DNA of 64,000 bases from Neodiprion pinetum (lineage: Eukaryota > Arthropoda > Insecta > Hymenoptera > Diprionidae). Shown here one piece after another: positions 1 through 8,209 of this stretch; positions within the stretch are counted from its first letter, which is position 1, and every line of letters begins with the position of its first letter. The stretch spans positions 11,681,551 through 11,745,550 of the forward strand of contig NC_060238.1 in assembly GCF_021155775.2 (NCBI RefSeq). Reading direction: 5' to 3'. The translations under genes were made by a program, and so were the position numbers. The notes under the pieces were generated by a model. The model saw only the letters and a program-made list of their open reading frames with translations, made no database searches and had not been told where the DNA came from.

Positions 1-955
1 CTCCATCAAATTCCACTTCATTTTCCTCTCTGCCCAGGTGAGATCCTCCTCTATTCTCTCCTCCCTCCCTTTTAGTAGACTTTTTCTTTCCATTACCTGG
101 TTCTTTTGCTCCCTGTTCCCTAGCCTTGCTATCCATATCCCCTTTTCTACCCTCTTTTTCGCGCCTACCTCCCACATATCCTTTACCTCGACCTCTACCC
201 CTGTCGCCTGCGTAATATTTTTCAGCCCTTCCTTTTCCCTTCCATTCTCTATTCTCGCTTTTCTCAATACTGTATTTCCCTTCTTTCTTCCCTTTCTTTC
301 CTCTCTATGGCCCACTCCATCTCTTTTAACCTATCTATTGCTGCCTACGCCATTTTCGCATTTCCCCGTCCCTGCTCCCCCCCCCCCCCCCGCCATCTAC
401 CCGCTTCTTTTTTAATTCTTCCAGCCTTTCCTTCACCCTTTCCATCTCTCCCCCACTCCTCTCTTCTACCTCTTCTAATCTTTTACCTAGGTCCCTTATT
501 GTTTCCTTCATCTCCCCCCTCTCTACTTCCCACTGTTCTGCCCTTTCAGTCATTTCCCCTTCAATCTTTTCTATTTCTTCCCTGAGCCCCCTTCCCTGCC
601 CTCTGACTTCCTCTAGACCTATCTTTAACTCCTCCCTAATCAGCCTTAGCATATCCTGTATACTCCCTCCCTCTTCCTTCCCTTCCTCCCCTGCCTTGCC
701 CTGCGGTGACCGGTGAACTTTTCTGCTTCTTCTTCTTTCCTGTATCTCATCTGCATCCTCCTCCCCTTTTTTCCCCACCTCCTCCCGTTTTCTCTTCCAT
801 AAATCTATCACAGTCATCGCCGATCCCAAACTATGTCTCCTTTCCCTCCCTATCGCTGCTGCTACACTCGTCCGCCCTGTCTTTTTCTCCTCCTGTACTT
901 TCTTCGCCCCTTTTTTCTGGCCACCCGTGTTGCTTATATCCTTTCGTCCAGCCAT
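1..955 (-). pseudogene. LINE ORF1 protein (coiled coil plus RRM/CTD-like end), frameshifted and cut by window edge
   Basis: Reading from 955 downward, the frame encodes a very charged protein. A Lys/Arg/Glu-rich N-terminus is followed by a long Glu/Arg/Lys heptad-like stretch (roughly residues 85-185) that should form a coiled coil. The frame ends at 335 just after a Gly run encoded by the C tract at 380-394. Coding resumes in another frame and continues to base 1, with a segment resembling the C-terminal end of L1-type ORF1p (motif GREERIEEDLTW). This points to a frameshift in the homopolymer. ORF1p of this kind binds LINE RNA as a coiled-coil trimer. The strand bias (almost pure C/T on plus) extends to about 1300 and is probably the 5' UTR. 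No ORF2 is visible because the element would continue left of the window. The clade (L1/Tx1 or Jockey-like) is not settled. Confidence 0.6.
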
Positions 956-1304
956 CGCTCTCTACCTCATCTGCCTGCCGCCTATCTGTCTCTGCTCTAT
1001 CCCCCTTCCTGCTCCCTAGATGTCCCCGCCTATTCTTCTATATTATCTTCCCCCCCCCCCCGCCGTCCGCCGCTCTCTCTAACTAACCTCAAAAAACTCT
1101 CACCCTTTCCTCACCTGTCCGTCCCTTCTGCTCCTGCCTCCCTATTCCCTTCACCCGTCAGCCCGTCCTGGTCCTCCCCGCTTCTTCTCTGCCCTATTTC
1201 CTTTTCTCCTTACCTTTGCTATCCTTCTAATCCTCGCCTTTCCACTCACACTCCTTCTCACACTTGCCACTCACATTCAAACCGAAAATGGAAGTCGCCG
1301 ATTA
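956..1304 (-). other. Purine-rich probable 5' UTR of the LINE
   Basis: On the minus strand this stretch is A/G-rich like the neighbouring ORF1, with no credible long reading frame. It ends abruptly where Penelope-like sequence begins near 1305. I read it as the 5' untranslated part of the LINE whose ORF1 starts at 955. Confidence 0.4.
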
Positions 1305-1311
1305 CCAGCTA

Positions 1312-1626
1312 TTAACAGACGTAAATATGACCTAGGAACATAAAAGCGAAACAAGACAGTTTTGATGATAGACTAGAGATATGCACAATAGGTAGCTTAG
1401 AAAACTGAGAATGATGTATTACTGACGTATAGATATAACTGAGATGTTTAATATCGTGACGTAAATTAACCGCAAGAGGATGTGCAACAATATTACACAT
1501 CTCAAGAAGAAGACGGTTGTGGTACACCAGTTCCACAGCCAAGACGCTAGCACGTTCATAATTAAAAGCACGGTCCAGTTCAATGGTGTGTCTGGTTGAA
1601 GCAGTGTAATTTTCATCTAGGCCGTA
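1312..1626 (-). pseudogene. Penelope-like element C-terminal GIY-YIG fragment (minus copy)
   Basis: Reading from 1626 down to the stop at 1312, the peptide carries the distal GIY-YIG nuclease pattern of Penelope-like elements, including the metal-binding Glu region (motif RLLLEMCNIVAHPLAVN). The N-terminal half of the nuclease and the RT are missing. Bases 1485-1626 are the inverted copy of 1735-1860, so this tail belongs to a second element lying head to head with the plus-strand copy. The stop overlaps the boundary with the LINE 5' region. Confidence 0.7.
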
Positions 1627-1642
1627 AATATTCCGTTAACGC

Positions 1643-1861
1643 GTGGTTTACAAAATTCCCTGCAAAAACTGTGACAAGTTATACATTGGGCAAATAAGTA
1701 GGCAATTACATTCTAGAATTGAGGAGCACAAACGGAACATTCACGGCCTAGATGAAAATTACACTGCTTTAATCAGACACTCCATTGAACTAGACCCTGT
1801 TTTTAATTATGAACGTGCTAGCGTCTTAGCTGTAGAACCGGTGTATTACAAACATATTTGA
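1643..1861 (+). pseudogene. Penelope-like element GIY-YIG endonuclease fragment (plus copy)
   Basis: The 72-codon frame begins with the YKIPCKNCDKLYIGQ pattern. The Cys-x2-Cys pair is the CCHH-type zinc motif that precedes the GIY-YIG core in Penelope-like elements, and YIGQ is the YIG half of the active site. An Arg/His region (RIEEHKRNIH) follows, as in the family. The frame is cut at 1853 by an insertion. Homologous coding sequence resumes at 2381 (the YYK then LLLEM segment), is cut again near 2424, and ends at about 3531-3605. This nuclease nicks target DNA for target-primed reverse transcription. The fragment is dead. Confidence 0.8.
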
Positions 1862-1964
1862 AATTGGTCGCGAGAGGCACATTCCGGACTTGTGTGTGTG
1901 ACTTGTTGACATGTGCACATTAGACATCTGCATGTGGCTAATAATGTGTGTATATCATCGTACA
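1857..1964. repeat. Inverted repeat, left arm
   Basis: This arm is the near-perfect reverse complement of 2060-2167, with a few mismatches. Both arms include TATATCATCGTAC at the centre-facing end and TTTGAAAT-type sequence at the outer end. A transcript would form a long hairpin. Confidence 0.75.
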
Positions 1965-2059
1965 TTTCTAGCAAATTTTTCTTGCTCAAATATTGATATG
2001 ATTCTTTCGTATCATTTAATATGACGGCTGGGACGTTCAAATTGGCAAAAATAATGCAA

Positions 2060-2167
2060 CGTACGATGATATACACACATGATTAGCCACATACAGATGT
2101 CTAATGTGCACATACCTACAAGTCACACACTCAAGTTTGAAATGTGCCTGTCGCGACGAATTTCAAA
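2060..2167. repeat. Inverted repeat, right arm
   Basis: Partner of 1857-1964, separated from it by about 95 bp. The two arms differ at only a minority of positions by eye. Confidence 0.75.
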
Positions 2168-2244
2168 TATGTATATATTTACGGCACACGAAAACAAAAA
2201 CAATTTCGAATACTGGGGACGAAAGAAATTAATGACACTGTAGT

Positions 2245-2330
2245 CAGGGCGGCTAGGTGGTCTAGTGGTGTAAGTCTCCGGTGAAGCATCTCTAGATACC
2301 AGGTTCGATTCCTGGCTCGATTCCTGGCTC
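2245..2330 (+). repeat. tRNA-derived (SINE-like) pol III segment
   Basis: A-box-like TGGTCTAGTGG is at 2258-2268 and a perfect B box GGTTCGATTCC at 2302-2312. The T-arm stem pairs, but a normal 7-bp acceptor stem does not form, so this is tRNA-derived rather than a working tRNA. A short direct duplication (CGATTCCTGGCT twice) follows the B box. Confidence 0.65.
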
Positions 2331-2423
2331 CGTAGGTTATTTTTAAACTCGCCTGAAAATTTTCGAAATCGTACTCTTTTTGTATTACAAACGTCTTCTT
2401 CTTGAGATGTGTAATATTATTGC

Positions 2424-3530
2424 GCAGCCAAATACGCGGACGATCTCCAAATTTTCATACACTGCCTGCCATCTCGCTTAGCCGAACACGTTGAACGAGC
2501 GAATGACGATGTGGCTCGTATCTGTGACTGTGCCGACGAAAATCTCTTACGGCTCAAACCTGAGAAAACTCAAGCTATGCTTCGTGGCTCCGCCCGAACT
2601 CTCAATATGGTCCGATATAACGAGGTCCCTTAGATTTTGCTGGGAGAAAATATTATCCCCTACGTAGATAGTATGAGGAATCTCGGTATCTATGTTACTT
2701 CGACACTAAATTGGCGGGAGCAGGTCACCAACATGTGCAACACAGTCCTCAAAACGCTCTACCAACTGAGGGCCAACGGGCAGGCTCTCACATCTGCTCT
2801 CCAACAGATCCTTGTCTCATCTCTCATCTTCCCCATTTTTGACAATGGATCAATTGCACTCCTCGATATTACACGCGTCGAGGATACTCGGTTGCAGCAT
2901 TCCCTAAATGCTTGAGTTCGCTTTGTTTTCAATGTAATGAAATCTGAACACATCACGCCTTATTTCCAGAGAATCAAGTGGCTGAGAGTTTCACAGCGCC
3001 GTAACTATTTTCTCGGGCTCTCAATCTCCGTGTCCCGCTGTTCTTCGCATCTCAACTTACCCTGCAGTCAGAAATTCGGGAGCGTACGATCCCCTCGTGA
3101 GCATCGAAATATGATTTACTTATTCCCTCGTATTGATCTGCAAGCTACGAGAAATCTACGATTGTATCAGTCACTTGCTTGTGACACTCTCTGCCACAGG
3201 CGTTACATGAAGCATCTTCTTCGGCGATTTTCAAAAAAGGACTCTTTGATCACGTAGCCCTTACATAATATATCTCTACTTGCTTCTTGTATGCGTTCTC
3301 CTGCTCTAATTCGCACGCACCTTGAACATTGTCTCCGTAACGCGTGCTATAACCACTGTACTGTCCATACCTCGCCGCTCTCTTGGATATTATTCAGAAT
3401 TGAATTAGAATTAATTCAGTATTGAATCTACTACTGTTCTCTATTCACAATATGTATCGCTCTCTCTTTATACTTAGGGGATACCGCCTTTGTATAAAAC
3501 AAATATGTTCTATTCTATTCTATTCTATCC
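2424..3530 (+). pseudogene. 5'-truncated LINE reverse transcriptase fragment (CR1/Jockey-type)
   Basis: The fragment opens just before the RT catalytic box YADD (codons 2433-2444) and continues in the same frame to about 3257. The downstream RT thumb and C-terminal region show the usual LINE pattern, with an NPEKTQAML-like Lys/Thr segment, a GIYV stretch and a WL..SQRRNY-type segment. In-frame stops sit near 2632 (TAG) and 2913 (TGA). The 3' end is a TTCTA microsatellite (about 3508-3529), typical of several non-LTR clades that end in short tandem repeats rather than poly(A). Truncation just upstream of YADD is the classic 5'-truncated insertion. It lies inside the Penelope-like sequence. Confidence 0.7.
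3508..3529 (+). repeat. TTCTA microsatellite, 3' tail of LINE
   Basis: About four copies of TTCTA directly precede the resumption of Penelope-like sequence, marking the LINE 3' end. Confidence 0.7.
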
Positions 3531-4380
3531 TCTTGCAGTTAATTGCGTCAAGATATTGATCATATCAGTAATATCTATGTAAGTTTGTGGCCTGTTTACC
3601 CAAACTTATCCATGAAAAACAATAAACACGCTGAACGGGTTACGGAAAGGATAACTAAGAGTGAACACCGCGGAGCCATCGGCTCGGGAGAAAGGGGAGT
3701 GATTGACAGGCGCTCGGGACATCCACTAGCGTCATAGTGAATGCTCCGCAAAATATATTGTTTATTATAAATTATTCTTTGTCATTACTATTAACTAAGC
3801 CTGCATTCCCGATCGTCAAAACCGACATTGTTGCTGATTTAGGTGACTATAAGTGTTATAATTATTTTTGTTATTATTTATGTAATTATTTGTGATCGGT
3901 GTTAATATAATGTTTTAGTAACGTTTCTACATCAACCCAAGTCGTTGAGACTCAGGAATTATCATTTCCGCAACCCTTTTAAGTTATAAGAGTCACGCTT
4001 ATAACTTAAATCTATACGTCGGTAATACATCATTCTTAGTTTCCTAAGCTACCTATTGTGCATATCTCTACTCTATCATCAAAACTGTCTTGTTTCGTTT
4101 CCGTGTTCCTAGGTCATATCTATGTCTGTTACTAGCCGCTAATCCTTTTTTCTAGTCCGACCGTTGTTGTCTCAACGTCTGTAACGGTCATCTAATTTCA
4201 ACGTCCGTCCTTTCTTGCTAGTGAATTTATTCTGTTAATCTGTATCGTCGTCATGTCCACATCAACTTTGAGCATCCGAAAAATTCTCACACCAGATTAT
4301 TAAAAAAAATTTGATCTGAGGAGGGCTCCCACCCGGGCCGAAACGTAAACAAATTGACGTTTTTTCAATGACCTGCATAT
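3531..4380 (+). other. Penelope-like element C-terminal remnant and 3' UTR
   Basis: 3531-3605 encodes the last piece of the GIY-YIG region (motif LRQDIDHISNIY in another reading), matching the tail of the minus copy. The rest is AT-rich with no credible gene. Bases 4005-4150 are the inverted copy of 1305-1440. The stretch ends with the ribozyme-like motif at 4316-4361. Confidence 0.5.
4316..4361 (+). ncRNA. Hammerhead-ribozyme-like motif
   Basis: CTGAGGA (4316-4322) is followed by a G/C hairpin (GGCTC with GGGCC around a short loop) and then GAAAC at 4340-4344. ACGT at 4343-4346 can pair with ACGT at 4357-4360, giving a short stem III. Penelope-like elements are known to carry type I hammerheads of this form. 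Stem I is weak as I read it, and the position-17 base would be T, so the copy may be inactive. Confidence 0.45.
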
Positions 4381-4400
4381 CTAAGAAACTAATACTTATT

Positions 4401-4785
4401 CGAACTCTGATGATCATTGGAAAATTCTTAATAGTAGTGGCAATAATTTATTGATCGGAAAAAATACATTGACTATCGAGTAGTGGTAAATCTTGTCAAA
4501 CTATTTTCAAGAAGAAAAAATTCGCAGTTTTATTACAGATAGATAAGTATTTAAATTTCTTGAACGCTCGGTTTAATGTCTCGTTTTCAAGTGATAAAAT
4601 TCAATATTACCGCCTGAAATCACAAGAGAGTGAGAAAGTTACTTAGCTGCTTGAAAGTGGCGATGATCTTTGCACGTGTGATAAATTGAATAGGCAGATA
4701 ACGGTGAATATTTTAGAGATGTGATTATTTTGGCCGTATCACCTGTTGATAGAAAAAAATTTCATTGTTACTTCTAATGAATAAG
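4401..4785. other. Unassigned AT-rich stretch
   Basis: No credible reading frame, repeat or RNA gene was recognised between the Penelope-like 3' region and the tRNA-like repeat. Confidence 0.4.
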
Positions 4786-4789
4786 AATT

Positions 4790-5260
4790 TTCGTCTCTTA
4801 AGCACCCTGTATAAGAATGTATGTAGATGATAAATGATTACATTTTGGATTCTTTTGCTTCCGATGGGAAGCCACGCGAGACCGGCAAAGCCGTCTTGTG
4901 AATGATATGCGGATGTGCATATAATTAAATACGAGTTGATAATTGTTGAAAGATATAGATTCGAACGATTGGTGATTTCGAAAAATTACTAGTGGAGCCA
5001 GGAATCGAATCTGGCGTCTAGAGATGCTTGACCGGAGCCTTACTGCACTAGACCACCTAGCCGCCCTGACTCTGTTGTCGTTAATTTCTCTCATGACCAG
5101 TGAGTTCGAATTTGTTTTCATGTGCTTGGTCTGTGTGAATGGGAATTTTCGTCTTTTAAGCACCCTGTGTAAGAATGTATGTAGATGATGAATGTTTACA
5201 TTTTGGATTCTCTTTCTTCCGATAGGAAGCCACGCAAGACGGGACAAGCCGTCTAATAAA
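4790..5260 (-). repeat. Diverged tandem tRNA-like repeat (about 1.3 units)
   Basis: The phrase CACCCTGTATAAGAATGTATG-like begins near 4803 and recurs at 5161, giving a period of about 358 bp. Between them lies a minus-strand tRNA-like segment (about 4993-5072) with a B-box complement at 5001-5011. Unit order is the same as in the 379-bp array at 40576-41965, so this is an older relative. A hairpin follows the second phrase (AGACGG 5238-5243 region pairing with CCGTCT). Confidence 0.65.
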
Positions 5261-5800
5261 TTTAGTTATTTCTAATGTAGAAAATGTTAAAAGTGATCAA
5301 ATAAAGTATTCCCACTTACCTGCTGCGTTTCTTCCAAGCACCCACATTTAAACAGATTTCTCATTTCAGTCGAATAAAGCCAATTTTCAAAGAGCAGTAG
5401 CATCAAGTTTCGACCGTTCTTTGAAGAATGAACTTTTCGACTCAATAACAAATGCTTTCCGAGTCACTAACTCGACTGTTTAAAATTCTGAACTCAAAAA
5501 TTCGTGTGAATCACATCGCCTCCAGAAACAGAGTTTAACAACTGAAACTCGGAGTGGCCAGCCTGCCCGAGCAGCCGATGAAACTCCCGCATTCGCATTA
5601 ACTGTATAGTTTCTAGAAATTGTCTCGGTATATGAAAAAAATTAATTTGCATTGTAGCTTCCAGATGACATCAATTTTTTGATTACCCCTATGATATAAC
5701 AAGTATGTTTATTATTATGATTGTATGGTATCTAATACACAGCCCTTGATATTACAGCTAATATCTCTTTATCTAATAAAAAAGTTTCAAACAAATGAAC
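5261..5800. other. Unassigned AT-rich stretch
   Basis: No supportable gene, element end or structured RNA was seen here. Confidence 0.4.
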
Positions 5801-5805
5801 GTAGA

Positions 5806-5883
5806 GAAAGATTATAATAACAATAGTAAAAAAAAAAGACCATAATAACAATAATATAAAAAAGATTATAATAACAATAGTAT
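5806..5883. repeat. Short minisatellite
   Basis: Three imperfect copies of a roughly 25-30 bp unit containing ATTATAATAACAATAGTA, with A-run variation between copies. Confidence 0.6.
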
Positions 5884-6022
5884 ATGCATGAAGTTGGCGG
5901 TGGGGTGAGATCCCGAAAACAAAACAAAAAGCATCTAGCAAACCCTTTGACAGCTGTCATCGGCTGTTTATGACAGTCTTTGACAAATATCTTTACAGGT
6001 ATCTGTTTCTGACGCGCAAAAA

Positions 6023-6946
6023 ATGAACATGCAAACGAAAATTATCAAGATGATTCCCGACGGGAATTGTCTTTTTCGCGCGTTGGCGTATTGTGTATAC
6101 TGCACTCAAGATCGACAAGCAGAGGTGAGACTGAGTATCGTTTCAAATATAGTGGATAATTGGTCTACATTTGCGGGTCTTATTACAGGTAATGAGTCAA
6201 ACGGTGCTGTGATTAGGTCACCTGGTGATTACAAATCACATATGAATAAAAATGTAATATACGGGGGAGAAGCAGAATTAGCTGCAGCTGCGGACATTTT
6301 CAAGATATGTTTAATCGTGTATCGCGAAGGACAAATTCATCCACACCGGATCGGATCACAAAATGAAACACAATTCTCGCTACTCTTCACCGGCGACGGA
6401 GACAGTGGACACTTTGATGTCTGGAAGAACCAAAATAAAATTCAGATAGTGAGTAATAAGTACGAAAAGTAAAAATCAAATGATAGTAAATCTAAATATA
6501 TTACCAAACAGTCAAAAGAACAGCCGGGATTTACGATGACAGTGGAGAAAGGAGGAGTTTCAAGCAGCAGACAAGGCGATGAAGATGGTGGATGGTCGGA
6601 AGTATCACAAAAGAAAGAGGAAAATAAAATCGTAAGTGCGAAGAACCAAATAAGCCATAGAATAATATCCATCAAATATTCGTATGACCAGGTAAGAGGA
6701 CGACCAGGATCGATGTTGACCACAAGAGAAAGAGGTGTTTTGCGGAATGAACAGCAACGCAAATATAGAGGAAAAAATAATATAAAGAAGGTGATTTTGG
6801 AGAATAACGGGCAAAGCGGTAGCAAAAATAATTCAGCAAGTCAAGGAGATAGATCGATATCAATAGAAAAGGAACACCAATTTTCAACCAACGAATGGAA
6901 GCTTAGATTGATGAAAAAAAGAAAAGTTAGCACAGAAGGAATTTAA
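6023..6946 (+). pseudogene. OTU-family cysteine protease ORF with basic tail and one in-frame stop
   Basis: The ATG at 6023 opens an OTU domain of about 149 codons. The catalytic Asp/Cys block is DGNCLFRAL (residues 13-21), the YGGEAELAAAA helix is around residue 81, and the catalytic His block is GHFDVW near residue 133. OTU proteases remove ubiquitin-like modifiers. The frame stops with TAA at 6470-6472 but continues without another stop, in the same phase, through 6473-6535 and the charged, Lys/Arg/Ser-rich stretch to 6946. Either a nonsense mutation split a roughly 307-codon protein or the stop is read through. OTU domains are carried by Helitron2 and some other mobile elements. The Helitron-like 3' end 110 bp downstream supports that context here. 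No Rep or helicase domain is present in the window. Confidence 0.75.
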
Positions 6947-7028
6947 GTGGACAGCAAGTGCAGACTTGTCATCAAATCAACATGAAGGAATTCGCCTGTC
7001 TACTAGACAATGCGTAAGGAAATAGTGA

Positions 7029-7085
7029 GGCGCGCAGCGCCGAGACGGGGTTAGCGCGCGAAGCGCGCAGTGGCGAAGCCCCTAG
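7029..7085 (+). mobile_element. Helitron-type 3' terminus
   Basis: A GC-rich region carries the hairpin GCGCGC (7054-7059), GAA, GCGCGC (7063-7068). Thirteen bases later comes CTAG (7082-7085) followed by T. A terminal hairpin, a 10-13 nt spacer and CTRR before T is the Helitron 3' end signature. It probably closes the element carrying the OTU gene. The 5' TC end was not located. Confidence 0.6.
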
Positions 7086-7591
7086 TACATAAAAAAATAA
7101 AATGTACACGATTGTTCAGTTTCCGGAGTGGGACTGCTTCTGAAGTTCCATCTCCTTGGCTGAGACTAAGTGGCAATGAATCTCAATGCTGGTGGTCTAA
7201 AAAAGCAGAAAATTTTGCATCTATGATAGTTAACCATTCCCCACCTGATGAATTGAAATGTGTTTTGCATCATGTGGTACTAGAGTGCTACTGCTCTGAG
7301 TTGAATTATTCATTTTTTGATGACTTGTTTGCCTAATTATGTTGGATGTAAATATCGGATTCCATGTAGAATATACTAATCTCAGATTATCATCATATAG
7401 GGATTTGATTCAACTGTTTTATGTTGTAGATGACAAAAACACTGTAAATGTTGTTCAGATTATATATAAGACGGTTCGTAAGTAACGACCATTTCAATAA
7501 TTTCAATCCAGCACAAAATCTGTATTTAAAAAAAGTACGTACAATTTTTATGTCGCACAACGATATTTTGAAGTTTATTGTATCCAATTAG
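7086..7591. other. Unassigned sequence between Helitron end and hAT end
   Basis: An 88-codon open frame spans the Helitron end (7070-7336) but shows no recognisable domain and overlaps the terminus, so I do not call it a gene. Nothing else is supportable. Confidence 0.4.
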
Positions 7592-7615
7592 CAGGGGCGG
7601 GATTTATCACTAGGC
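7592..7615 (+). repeat. hAT left terminal inverted repeat
   Basis: The CAGGGGCGG start is typical for hAT elements. The 8 bp immediately outside (CCAATTAG) would be half of a target duplication, but no second half was found. Confidence 0.5.
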
Positions 7616-8209
7616 TTACCAGGCTACAGCCTAGGGCAGCAGGCTTTTGGGGGCGGCAAATTTCTGGTCGGAAAATGATGAGCGAAATGAGCCAATGTGA
7701 TAAATTTTATAGGTTTAATTCGAAAGTTGCGAAATCATTCTTTCGATCAAATTAAATTTTCTAGTGGAAGATATATACAATGTAAATGGAATATTGGATT
7801 ATATTCTTTCAAATACGTATAAACGTATACAATGTATGACATGTGGTAGCCGGCCTTGACGTGCTTATGCCTGCTTACGCGCCAGCCACTGTAAGCGTGC
7901 TCATGCCTGTTCTCCAGGTTCCAGCTTGGGAGCACAGCATTCTAACATATCACACTTGACAATTTACGGTATAAAAACACAAAGCGGCGGAGCACTTGAG
8001 TATTTTTAACGATAGCAAATATATATATAGATTTTCAAACGCAAACGAAATTCTCCGTGAATTGGTAGGTATATCTCAATCGAGTCGGGTCACGACATGG
8101 ATGATCTGTTTCTCTTTATTGTTTAGTATCTACATCTACTGTGTAACCCTCTACTTTTCAGTACAGTACATGTACACGTATACGCGTTGTGCAATTTTTG
8201 CTATCGACG

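Larger units (their letters stand above)
1854..2380. mobile_element. Fold-back element with tRNA-like sequence, 12-bp target duplication
   Basis: The Penelope sequence is split by 527 bp flanked by TGTATTACAAAC at 1842-1853 and 2381-2392. The left part holds two inverted arms of about 108 bp (1857-1964 and 2060-2167) around a roughly 95-bp centre. The right part carries a tRNA-like region with pol III A and B boxes. No protein is encoded. The tRNA-like half is related to the repeat families at 4790-5260 and 40576-41965. Confidence 0.7.
1305..4400. mobile_element. Penelope-like element complex with inverted partial copies
   Basis: Parts of Penelope-like retroelements occur here in both orientations. 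A minus-strand tail lies at 1312-1626. A plus-strand GIY-YIG segment starts at 1643, resumes at 2381-2423 and again near 3531-3605. A plus-strand tail at about 4005-4150 is the reverse complement of 1305-1440. Head-to-head partial copies are characteristic of this class, which typically carries partial tandem or inverted pseudo-LTR structures. A fold-back insertion (1854-2380) and a truncated LINE (about 2424-3530) interrupt the plus-strand copy. The reverse transcriptase part is absent. Confidence 0.65.

Noticed and set aside
38..1315. Plus-strand Pro/Ser/Phe-rich open frames
   Set aside because: They are the antisense of the purine-rich LINE ORF1 region. Their composition follows from the C/T bias.
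7070..7336. 88-codon plus-strand frame as a gene
   Set aside because: It begins inside the Helitron-type terminus and has no recognisable domain.
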